Source of the DNA: Chloroflexota bacterium
Lineage (GTDB): Bacteria > Chloroflexota > UBA5177
DNA: 34,809 bases
Direction: 5' to 3'
NCBI GenBank assembly: GCA_025966365.1
Contig: JAICWV010000019.1
Location: 1 to 34,809 of the forward strand
The position numbers and the translations under genes are program-made. The notes below the pieces were generated by a model, which made no database searches, was not told the origin of the DNA, and saw only the letters and a program-made list of their open reading frames with translations. Below are positions 7,092-13,235 of this stretch, one piece after another (the stretch's first letter is position 1; the number at the start of each line of letters is the position of its first letter).

Positions 7092-7366
7092 TGGCCAGGC
7101 GTCACGACCTCCCACTGCTTCCTCCCTTCCACTCCTACATCGCCTTCACGAGCATCGACCCCGCCCGGAACAGACGTCGCGCGTACCGCATCGTGATCGT
7201 GCCCATGGACCGCGCCTACGCTGTCGTAACGTACCGAGGTCGGGTGAGCGGAACGCAACAGGTGCTGATCGAGCCGTGTACCACGTGGGAAGCGGCGATG
7301 GAGCTTGCCGAAAGGCGTGCTCACGACCGGCTCCTGCACGGCTACACCGTCGAATCGGCAGCCTGA
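7091..7366 (+). CDS. Stand-alone WGR-domain protein
   Basis: A 91-residue protein that is nearly all WGR domain: AYRIVIVPMDRAYAVVTYRGRVSG (strand pair with an RGR in place of the WGR tripeptide), then QQVLIEPCTTWEAAMELAERRAHDRLLHGYTV, which matches the conserved helix and the closing K/R-x-x-x-G-Y segment. WGR domains bind nucleic-acid ends in PARP proteins and occur in bacterial MolR-type proteins. Its ATG overlaps the nuclease stop (TAATG), which argues for translational coupling and for the two acting together. Naming it a DNA-end-binding partner of the nuclease is inference. A degraded copy of its last 57 bases lies at 8172-8228. Confidence 0.78.
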   Translation: MARRHDLPLLPPFHSYIAFTSIDPARNRRRAYRIVIVPMDRAYAVVTYRGRVSGTQQVLIEPCTTWEAAMELAERRAHDRLLHGYTVESAA

Positions 7367-7722
7367 CAAGCGGGGATGGGTGCGCCACCCGTATCCAGCC
7401 TCGCCTCCCACGCTCTCTGTGGAATCCTAAAGTTGTCCAGGAGCTCTCCACCACGGCTAACACGGCCCTTGGGGCTATATGACTGATAAGTAAGCTACAC
7501 GGATCGCTCAGGAGTCGAGGGGATCATCCGCCCGTCTGTGCTTGATCCGCGTCCAGTCTCCTAGGCCTCGGCTGCCACCGCGGCCAACGTGACGCCCAGG
7601 AGCGGCAAGAGCAGCGCCATCCGGGCCGCTCCGCTGCCAAGCTGAAGGACGTGCAGAACGCGGTGTGTGACAGCTAGGTACTAGGGCGAGAACGTGGTTA
7701 CTTGCGGAGCTTAACGGAAATC
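7367..7722. other. Gene-free stretch after the WGR gene
   Basis: There is no convincing gene here. Frames are short and lack ribosome sites. A small inverted repeat ATCCTAG/CTAGGAT lies at 7720-7739, overlapping the end of the 80-residue minus-strand gene. The 12-base string ATCCTAGGACTC at 7720-7731 also occurs at 2205-2216. Confidence 0.45.
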
Positions 7723-7965
7723 CTAGGACTCGCTAGGATCCTCGTGCGTCACGCTGAGGGTGACTTCTACATGCGCCGGGAGTGGTTTGATGCCGCCTTG
7801 CTTGCGTAGACAGTCCTCGATGAAAGTGCCAACCGCCATCTCCGGCGATATAACCGCGAAACTGCTGCGGCCCTCCTTCTCCCGCTCGACGGTGTAGTAC
7901 GTGTTCCCTCCCATCTCTATCGGCCCGGCTGGCACGACTCGGAAGGATACTGTGATTGGGTCCAT
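7723..7965 (-). CDS. Hypothetical protein, 80 residues
   Basis: Not recognised. The start at 7965 (MDPITVSFRVVPAGPIEMGG) is supported by AAGGAGCAAGCT just upstream. The frame stays open for another 106 codons upstream, but those lack a ribosome site and run antisense across the WGR remnant, so they were not included. The protein is acidic and likely mixed beta/alpha (a FRVVPAG strand, TYYTVERE, EMAVGTFIEDCLRKQ helix, AHVEVTLSV strand), with no membrane segment. It stands alone, flanked by the WGR gene and its remnant, in the segment just before the serine tRNAs. Confidence 0.5.
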   Translation of the reverse strand: MDPITVSFRVVPAGPIEMGGNTYYTVEREKEGRSSFAVISPEMAVGTFIEDCLRKQGGIKPLPAHVEVTLSVTHEDPSES

Positions 7966-8171
7966 AGCTTGCTCCTTATAGCCACGAGAGGGGCAAAGCG
8001 GTGCCCTGCCCCTCCGTATGCTTGCGCGGCTACTTCCGGACTGGCAGATGTCGTTCGGGAAGTCGGCGAAGTCCGTTCCGTTGACCACGTTGACTATCTG
8101 ACCGTAACAGTTGATGTCAACCCCAATCTTCTTGTGAGACGACATGAACTCGAAGTCGCTGCTGATCTGGA

Positions 8172-8228
8172 GAAAGGCGCGCTCACGACCGGCTCTTGCA
8201 ACGCTACACCGTCGAATCGGCTGCTTGA
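8172..8228 (+). pseudogene. Degraded copy of the WGR gene 3' end
   Basis: These 57 bases match 7310-7366 at 51 positions without gaps, and in the same frame read ERRAHDRLLQRYTVESAA followed by a stop. Upstream of about 8172 the frame is broken by a stop and a shift relative to the intact gene. This shows that a second WGR gene, or a duplicated element end, once lay here. It is the part nearest to the tRNA-Ser genes. Confidence 0.7.
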
Positions 8229-8346
8229 TTTTCATGGGCTGGAGTGCGCGTGCCTCCCGCCCGCTTGTGTTCTCTAGTGGCACTGCGCGGTGGCGGACAG
8301 GCAGCTACACTTGCGGAAAATGCCCCAGAATTGCACCGGAGCCCCC

Positions 8347-8397
8347 AAAAAACGCCGATGCGGGCGGCACCGGATAGACCCCGGCGGACGCCCGCAT
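8347..8397 (-). terminator. Terminator after the serine tRNA genes
   Basis: On the minus strand, ATGCGGGCG (8397-8389) pairs with CGCCCGCAT (8366-8358), with a further GC pairing inside. A run of six T (8352-8347) follows 5 bases later. It lies 35 bases downstream of tRNA-Ser(GCU), as expected for the end of the serS-tRNA unit. Confidence 0.75.
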
Positions 8398-8431
8398 GGT
8401 CAACTTTACGGCTTGTACAAGCCAAACAATC

Positions 8432-8519
8432 TGGCGGAGAGGGGGGGATTCGAACCCCCGACGGAGTTACCCGTAGCGGTTTAGCAAACCGCCGCACTAG
8501 GCCACTATGCGACCTCTCC
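8432..8519 (-). tRNA. tRNA-Ser, anticodon GCU
   Basis: The 88-base gene folds as a class II (long variable arm) tRNA: acceptor GGAGAGG/CCTCTCC (8519-8513 and 8442-8436), anticodon stem GCGGT/ACCGC around TTGCTAA giving GCU, T arm GGGGGTTCGAATCCCCC, discriminator G and encoded CCA (8434-8432). It reads AGC/AGU serine codons. It is next to tRNA-Ser(UGA) and serS and close to the mobile region, so its 3' end is a plausible integration target. Confidence 0.96.
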
Positions 8520-8539
8520 AGGCAGGCAAATTGTATCAC

Positions 8540-8626
8540 TGGCGGAGGGAGAGGGATTCGAACCCCCGAGGCTCATCACCTGGCTGTTTTCAAGACAGCT
8601 GCCTTCAACCGCTCGGCCATCCCTCC
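8540..8626 (-). tRNA. tRNA-Ser, anticodon UGA
   Basis: The 87-base class II tRNA has acceptor GGAGGGA/TCCCTCC (8626-8620 and 8550-8544), anticodon stem GCTGT/ACAGC around CTTGAAA giving UGA, a long variable arm, T arm with GTTCGAAT, discriminator G and encoded CCA (8542-8540). It reads UCN serine codons, chiefly UCA. It lies 35 bases after the serS stop on the same strand. Confidence 0.96.
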
Positions 8627-8661
8627 GAGCCGCCAAGTCTATTGACTTCGGCGGATTTCCG

Positions 8662-9942
8662 TCAAGATTCCGCCCGGATCTCGGTCACGCCGTCCATGTA
8701 CGGCACCAAAGCCTTCGGCACCTCGATGCTGCCGTCCTCGCGCTGATAGATCTCCCAGATCGCCGCCATGCAGCGTCCTATCGCCACGCCCGATGCGTTG
8801 AGGGTGTGGATCAGCCGCGGCGGCTCGCCGGGACCGGGGCGGTACCGCATCTTCCCGCGGCGCGCCTGAAAGTCGCCCATGTTGCTACAGCTGCTGATCT
8901 CGACGTAGCGGCTCAGGCTCGGCATCCAGACCTCGGGATCGAACTTCTTTACCTGTCCGAATCCCAGATCGGATGTGTTCATCTCCAGAACGTGGTATGG
9001 CAGTTCCAGTCGCTGCAATACGTCCTCGGCGAAACCCACCAACCTCGTCAGCCAGTCCGCGCTCTCCTCCGGCCGGCAGAACACCACCATCTCCACTTTG
9101 TCGAACTGGTGAACCCGGATCATGCCCCGTGTCTCACGCCCGGCAGCTCCCGCTTCCAGGCGGAAGCAGGGCGTCGCCGCCGTGTACAGGATCGGCAGCC
9201 GGTCCGCGTCCAGAATCTTGCCGGCTTCCATGTTGACCAGCGGCACCTCGCCGGTGGGGATCAGGTACATGTCCTCACCGGGAAGGTAGTAGGCATCTTC
9301 CGCGAACTTGGGCAACTGCGCGGAGATGACCATGGCCTCGCTCTTCACCGCGTACGGAACCCAGCACTGGGTGAAGCCGTGCTCCTTGCTGTGGATATCG
9401 AGCATGAACGCCGCCAGTGCCCGCTCCATCCGTGCCCCCAGCCCTCGAAGGCTGTAGAACCGCGTGCCGGACATGCGGACGGCGTCGGCGGCGTCGAAGA
9501 TGCCGAGGGCCTCGCCCAGGTCCGCGTGGGACTTGGGCTCGAAGTCAAACGTCCGAGGCGTGCCCCACTTCCAGCGCACCACATTGTCTTCCTCGCTGGT
9601 CCCCACCGGAACATCGGGCGCGGGAATATTGGGGACCCACAGCTCCAGATCGTGGAGCTGCGTCTCCAGCTCCGAGATGCGGGCGTCGATCTCGGAGATG
9701 CGGTCGCGCAGCCCGGTGGCGCGAACCCGCAGCTCGTCCCGCTGCTCGCCGGTGAGGCTTTTGTCGGAGAAGGCCTTCGAGAGGCGGTTCCGCTCCGCCT
9801 TGAGCTCGTCCCCCTCCACTTTCAGTTGCCGCTGCTCGGCATCCAGCGCCAGGATTTGGTCGATAGGCGCCTGGTCGCAGCGCTCGCTCACGGCTTTTTT
9901 GACCTCCTCCGGATGGGTCCGAATGAAGTCGCGGCTAAGCAT
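8662..9942 (-). CDS. serS: Seryl-tRNA synthetase
   Basis: A 426-residue class II synthetase that attaches serine to tRNA-Ser. The start at 9942 (MLSRDFIRTHPEEVKKAVSERC) matches the family N-terminus; the open frame extends upstream only by reading lysS in another frame. The N-terminal coiled coil (about 30-105, LDAEQRQLKVEGDELKAERN) is the tRNA long-arm-binding domain. The catalytic part has the TGEVPLVNM segment, motif 2 (PCFRLEAGAAGRETRGMIRVHQFDKVE) and motif 3 (NASGVAIGRCMAAIWE). Its start overlaps the lysS stop by 8 bases (ATGCTTAG). Two serine tRNA genes follow at once, so enzyme and substrates may be on one transcript. Confidence 0.97.
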   Translation of the reverse strand: MLSRDFIRTHPEEVKKAVSERCDQAPIDQILALDAEQRQLKVEGDELKAERNRLSKAFSDKSLTGEQRDELRVRATGLRDRISEIDARISELETQLHDLELWVPNIPAPDVPVGTSEEDNVVRWKWGTPRTFDFEPKSHADLGEALGIFDAADAVRMSGTRFYSLRGLGARMERALAAFMLDIHSKEHGFTQCWVPYAVKSEAMVISAQLPKFAEDAYYLPGEDMYLIPTGEVPLVNMEAGKILDADRLPILYTAATPCFRLEAGAAGRETRGMIRVHQFDKVEMVVFCRPEESADWLTRLVGFAEDVLQRLELPYHVLEMNTSDLGFGQVKKFDPEVWMPSLSRYVEISSCSNMGDFQARRGKMRYRPGPGEPPRLIHTLNASGVAIGRCMAAIWEIYQREDGSIEVPKALVPYMDGVTEIRAES

Positions 9943-11395
9943 TGGCTTCCTCGCGGCGGCGCAGCAGCGGGAACAGGATGGTCTCGCGGATACTGTGGAC
10001 GCCAGCCAGGACCATGACCAACCGGTCGATTCCGATGCCCACGCCGCCCGTCGGCGGCATTCCCTGCTCCAGCGCGCGGACGAACTCCAGGTCCACTTCG
10101 GCACCCGACTCACGCGCCAGGGCTTCCATCCGCTCCAACTGATCGCCCGGCTCGTTCAGCTCGGTGAAGGCGTTGCCCAGCTCGAAGCCTCCCACGTAGA
10201 TCTCGAAGCGCTCCGCGATATCGGGCTGCCCCGCCTTGCGCTTGGCCAGCAAGCTTCCCGGGAAGTCGATGGGGTAGTCGATGAGAAAGGTGGGCTGAAT
10301 GAGGTTGGGCTCGACCATCTCGCTCACGATCTCCTCAATCACCTCTCCCCTGGGAGCGCTCGGGGCCAGCTCCAGATCGCGCTCCAGGGCCTTGGCCGTC
10401 AGCTCCTCCACCGTGCGGCAGGTCTTCAAATCGATGCCCGCGTACTGCTGAACGGCATCCCGAACGGTCAGCTTCTGCCAGGGGGGCGACACGTCGATCT
10501 CGTGGCCGTTGAACCCGAGAGTGGGTGTTCCACAGATATCCTGGGCCACGGTGGAGACGAGGTCCTCGGTGAGGGCCATGATGTCCTCGTAATCGGCGTA
10601 GGCCTGGTACAGCTCCAGCATGGTGAACTCGGGGCTGTGCTTCCAGGAGAAGCCCTCATTGCGGAAGTCCTTGCCGATCTCATAGACTCGCTCCATCCCG
10701 CCGACGATCAACCGCTTCAGATACAGTTCGGTGGCGATGCGCAGGTAGACGTCGGCATCCAGAGAAGCGTAGTGGGTGGTAAAGGGATTGGCCGCGGCTC
10801 CGCCGTAGAGCGACTGGAGCACCGGGGTCTCGACCTCGATGAACCCACGGTTGTTGAGGTAGTCGCGAATGGTGCGAAGGGTGCTGCTGCGGACCTCAAA
10901 GATCCGCCGCGCTTCTTCGTTGGAGATCAGATCGAGGTAGCGCTGGCGATACCGCGTCTCCACGTTGGCCAGACCGTGGAACTTGTCCGGAAGTGGCAGG
11001 TACGACTTGGCCAGCAGGACCACGTCCTCCACCCCGATCGATACCTCGCCGGTCCGTGTCTTGAAAACCGTGCCCTCGGCGCCGATGATGTCGCCCGCAT
11101 CCAGCAGCTTGAAGTACTCCCACTTCTCGGAGCCGAGCACGTCCAGCTTGAAATAGAGCTGTATCTGGCCGGCGCGGTCCTGAATGTGGGCGAAGGCTGC
11201 CTTGCCCATCAGCCGTACCCGCATGACGCGGCCGGCAACGCGCACCCGGCTGCCCTCCAGCGCACCGAAGTCGCGGACGACTTCAGTCGAAGGACGCGTG
11301 GCCGGGAAGCGATTGGGCAGATAGGGCAGCCCGAGCGCGGCGAGCTGCCGCAGCTTTTCCTCGCGAAGGGAGCGCGAATCGTCAAGTTCAACCAT
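9935..11395 (-). CDS. lysS: Lysyl-tRNA synthetase, class II
   Basis: A 486-residue LysRS. The OB-fold anticodon-binding domain spans about 45-135 (VRVAGRVMRVRLMGKAAFAHIQDRAG). The catalytic core has motif 1 (NNRGFIEVETPVL, about 181-193), the GGAAANPFTTHY signature, motif 2 (MERVYEIGKDFRNEG, 234-248, then HSPEFTMLELYQAY) and motif 3 (PPTGGVGIGIDRLVM near the end). Length fits the family. The loop after motif 2 reads SWKHSPEFT where most members have a TRHNPEFT-like string, a mild divergence. It is the second gene of the greA-lysS-serS unit. A hairpin in the 83-base gap before it could reduce or shape expression. Confidence 0.97.
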   Translation of the reverse strand: MVELDDSRSLREEKLRQLAALGLPYLPNRFPATRPSTEVVRDFGALEGSRVRVAGRVMRVRLMGKAAFAHIQDRAGQIQLYFKLDVLGSEKWEYFKLLDAGDIIGAEGTVFKTRTGEVSIGVEDVVLLAKSYLPLPDKFHGLANVETRYRQRYLDLISNEEARRIFEVRSSTLRTIRDYLNNRGFIEVETPVLQSLYGGAAANPFTTHYASLDADVYLRIATELYLKRLIVGGMERVYEIGKDFRNEGFSWKHSPEFTMLELYQAYADYEDIMALTEDLVSTVAQDICGTPTLGFNGHEIDVSPPWQKLTVRDAVQQYAGIDLKTCRTVEELTAKALERDLELAPSAPRGEVIEEIVSEMVEPNLIQPTFLIDYPIDFPGSLLAKRKAGQPDIAERFEIYVGGFELGNAFTELNEPGDQLERMEALARESGAEVDLEFVRALEQGMPPTGGVGIGIDRLVMVLAGVHSIRETILFPLLRRREEANA

Positions 11396-11423
11396 GACTT
11401 ATGGTATCCGTCCTGTCCACATG

Positions 11424-11455
11424 AAAGAGCGGCCCGCCAACGCGGACCGCTCTTT
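11424..11455 (-). terminator. Hairpin between greA and lysS
   Basis: AAAGAGCGG and CCGCTCTTT pair over 9 bases, extended by CCGC/GCGG after one mismatch, with a CAAC-type loop. No long T run follows on the minus strand, so this may be a partial terminator or a processing or stability element rather than a full stop between greA and lysS. Confidence 0.55.
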
Positions 11456-11478
11456 GAGTACTTCCAGGCTCGTGGGAG

Positions 11479-11958
11479 CTAGCCGATCTCCGTGATAATA
11501 TAGGAGACAGTTCGGGCCGGGGCCTGGACGGAGATGGTCTCTCCCGTCTTGCGACCCCAGAGGGCGCGGCCGATCGGCGATTCGTCGGAAATCTTGCCGT
11601 CGTTGGGAGATGCCTCCAGGGAGCTGACGATGGTGTAGGTGCACACCTTCCCGTCGTCGCGCTTCACCGTGACCTTGCACCCCAGCTCAATCTGCGACCG
11701 ATGGCCGTTGCCGTTCTGGTCGAGAATCCTCGCCTCGCGCAAGGTCTGATCGATCTCCGCCATGCGGCCCATGAGTCGCGCCAGGTCTTCTTTGGCCTGT
11801 TCGAACGCGGCATTGTCGGTAATGTCCCCGCCTTCCCGCGCGGAGGTCAGCCGGTCCGCAATCTGCGGACGGACATCATTCCGGAGGTGGGCGAGCTCAC
11901 GTTCGAGCTCGGCCTTGAACTGGGCCGAGATGATCATGGGCTTGTGGTGGTTGTTCAC
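11479..11958 (-). CDS. greA: Transcript cleavage factor GreA
   Basis: A 159-residue GreA/GreB-family protein that enters the RNA polymerase secondary channel and rescues backtracked complexes. The N-terminal coiled coil (about 10-80) carries the acidic tip GGDITDNAAFEQAKEDL, where GreA usually has GDLSENAEYHAAKE. The C-terminal FKBP-like domain includes ELGCKVTVKRDDGKVCTYTIVSSLEA and SPIGRALWGRKTGETISVQAP. The start is GTG with a clear TAGGAGGAATCC ribosome site. The tip substitutions (TDN for SEN) keep the acidic charge. Neighbour lysS follows on the same strand, a common pairing. Confidence 0.94.
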   Translation of the reverse strand: MNNHHKPMIISAQFKAELERELAHLRNDVRPQIADRLTSAREGGDITDNAAFEQAKEDLARLMGRMAEIDQTLREARILDQNGNGHRSQIELGCKVTVKRDDGKVCTYTIVSSLEASPNDGKISDESPIGRALWGRKTGETISVQAPARTVSYIITEIG

Positions 11959-11973
11959 GGATTCCTCCTACAG

Positions 11974-12016
11974 AAAACGCCCGGCGCATAACCCTCCCCT
12001 GGGTGCTCTGCCGGGC
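11974..12016 (-). terminator. Terminator between birA and greA
   Basis: On the minus strand GCCCGGC (12016-12010) pairs with GCCGGGC (11985-11979), with an inner ACCC/GGGT pairing, and is followed by GTTTTC (T run 11977-11974). It lies 28 bases after the birA stop and just before the greA ribosome site, so greA probably has its own start within or after it, or depends on read-through. Confidence 0.65.
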
Positions 12017-12043
12017 TGAAGAGAGCATCATTGTAATCGCGAC

Positions 12044-12826
12044 TCAGGCGGTTGTAAAGCCCCCTGCGGATCGAATCGATACATCACCCGCCAGAACCGT
12101 CCGTTCGCTGCCGTCCGGCAGACGTACCCTCAGACCTCCGCTGCGCTCCACGCGAATTGCCGTTCCGGTCCACTGTCCGCGCTCATCCGACACGATGATT
12201 TCACTCCCAAGAGTTTCGAGCCTGGAAACCCATTCTTGGAATACGACATGAGGATACTGTGAGAGCTCTCGAAGCCACCGATCCACGCCGGTGAACACCT
12301 GTACCGCCAGGTCCGCCCGATTGACCGATGCCCGCACTGCTTCTGCCACACTTCCCGCTCCCGGTAAATCCGGGTGACAAGAGACGTTTATACCGCAGCC
12401 GACCACGACGAAATGCGCGGCGTCCCGCACCACTCTCTCGGCCAGAATGCCGCATACTTTACGACCCTCGATGAGGATATCGTTGGGCCACTTGATGTGC
12501 GAATCGACGCCGGTGGATCGGAGGGCGTCGCCTACTGCCAGCGTCATCAAGAGAAGCGCGTCACCTGGGACGGGTGGCATCTCGAACACGAGCGACATCA
12601 GCAAGCCGGTGCAGGGCGGAGCCATCCAGCTACGGTCCCGTCGCCCGCGGCCTGCAGACTGGAAATCGGTTAGAACCGCGGTTCCCGGCCGAAAAGACAC
12701 GCCGGGCAGCGTCGCCGCGACGCGATTGGTGGAGTCAACTTCGGGAAAGTAGATCAAGGTGAACGGCGTTTCCAGCCGCGCGATGCCGCGCTGTATCCGG
12801 TCGACGTCCAGTGGCTCGAGATTCAC
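12044..12826 (-). CDS. birA: Biotin--[acetyl-CoA-carboxylase] ligase
   Basis: A 260-residue biotin protein ligase that forms biotinyl-AMP and transfers biotin to the carrier domain of acetyl-CoA or other carboxylases. Motifs: FPEVDSTN (about 27-34), the adenylate loop GRGRRDRSW (59-67), KWPNDILIEGRKVCGIL (112-128) and GCGINV. The C-terminal SH3-like domain is present (GTAIRVERSGGLRVRLPDGSERTVLAGDVS). It lacks the N-terminal DNA-binding domain, so it is a monofunctional ligase and not a repressor. The start is GTG without a visible Shine-Dalgarno; the upstream small gene's terminator ends only 17 bases before it, so the transcript start is uncertain. Confidence 0.93.
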   Translation of the reverse strand: MNLEPLDVDRIQRGIARLETPFTLIYFPEVDSTNRVAATLPGVSFRPGTAVLTDFQSAGRGRRDRSWMAPPCTGLLMSLVFEMPPVPGDALLLMTLAVGDALRSTGVDSHIKWPNDILIEGRKVCGILAERVVRDAAHFVVVGCGINVSCHPDLPGAGSVAEAVRASVNRADLAVQVFTGVDRWLRELSQYPHVVFQEWVSRLETLGSEIIVSDERGQWTGTAIRVERSGGLRVRLPDGSERTVLAGDVSIRSAGGFTTA

Positions 12827-12842
12827 AAGGAGGCTCGCAATA

Positions 12843-12878
12843 CAAAAAATGAGGAAGCGCCCCGTGGGGCGCTTCCTC
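12843..12878 (-). terminator. Strong rho-independent terminator of the small gene
   Basis: A perfect stem, GAGGAAGCGCCC paired with GGGCGCTTCCTC with a four-base loop (12851-12878), is followed on the minus strand by ATTTTTTGT (T run 12849-12844). It lies between the 21-codon gene and birA. It stops the short transcript, or might act as an attenuator for birA. Confidence 0.88.
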
Positions 12879-12915
12879 CTAGTTACAGGCTATACGACTT
12901 GCCGCTGGAGGTGAT

Positions 12916-12981
12916 TCAGCGGAGAGCCACCTCCGTGCAGTTCATCACTTCGCCGACGTAACTATGACTATCACTATCCAT
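12916..12981 (-). CDS. 21-residue small protein with its own promoter and terminator
   Basis: A 22-codon frame (stop included) reads MDSDSHSYVGEVMNCTEVALR. It has an excellent Shine-Dalgarno (AAGGAGGTGAT, about 7 bases before the ATG), a promoter about 90-120 bases upstream and a strong terminator 38 bases downstream, so about 220 bases of RNA appear devoted to it. The peptide has a Ser/Asp-rich N-terminus, one cysteine and no hydrophobic segment. It is not recognised. It could be a free small protein, a leader peptide for birA, a precursor of a modified peptide, or part of a regulatory RNA. It is transcribed divergently from mreB. Confidence 0.6.
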   Translation of the reverse strand: MDSDSHSYVGEVMNCTEVALR

Positions 12982-13073
12982 CTGCACATCACCTCCTTCA
13001 TTCCTACACGGGCACCTGGATTCGGCTTCCAGATACGCTGTATCCGGTTCGCCATGTCTCGTGCGGTTGCCCT

Positions 13074-13103
13074 ATAGTACCCGGTCTGGAGGACGCGTGT
13101 AAA
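13074..13103 (-). promoter_or_regulatory. Promoter of the 21-residue small gene
   Basis: On the minus strand TTTACA (13103-13098) and TACTAT (13079-13074) are 18 bases apart, close to the housekeeping -35/-10 consensus. Transcription would begin near 13067 and give an 86-base leader before the ATG at 12981. Confidence 0.55.
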
Positions 13104-13167
13104 GGGCACGGAACCGGCTGGACAATTCCCGCCCTACAGCTCGTTTTCGGCTTCCCGACGCCAAAAA

Positions 13168-13202
13168 TTGACCTGCCAGAGGGAAATGCACTGTGCTATA
13201 CT
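13168..13202 (+). promoter_or_regulatory. Probable promoter of the mre-rod cluster
   Basis: An extended -10 element TGC-TATACT (13194-13202) lies 34 bases before mreB. TTGACC at 13168 is 23 bases away, too far for an ordinary -35, so the extended -10 is the better evidence. An AAAGGA ribosome site follows at about 13224. Confidence 0.5.
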
Positions 13203-13235
13203 GTTCCGATTCGCGGCCGGGCGGAAAGGACCTCC

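Noticed and set aside
7966-8283. Upstream extension of the 80-residue minus-strand gene
   Set aside because: The frame is open, and a part beginning at the ATG at 8145 looks protein-like, but no ribosome site precedes 8145 or 8283 and it crosses the WGR remnant. It may be a fragment of another lost gene.
8806-10017. A 403-codon open frame on the plus strand
   Set aside because: It is antisense to serS and follows its codon pattern in mirror; there are no domains.
9464-11482. A 672-codon open frame on the plus strand
   Set aside because: It runs antisense to lysS and serS, both of which have complete family motifs. It has no ribosome site and reads as low-complexity GC-driven sequence.
12986-12998. 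ATCACCTCCTT on the plus strand, like the 3' end of 16S rRNA
   Set aside because: It is simply the complement of the strong Shine-Dalgarno of the 21-codon minus-strand gene; no rRNA sequence surrounds it.
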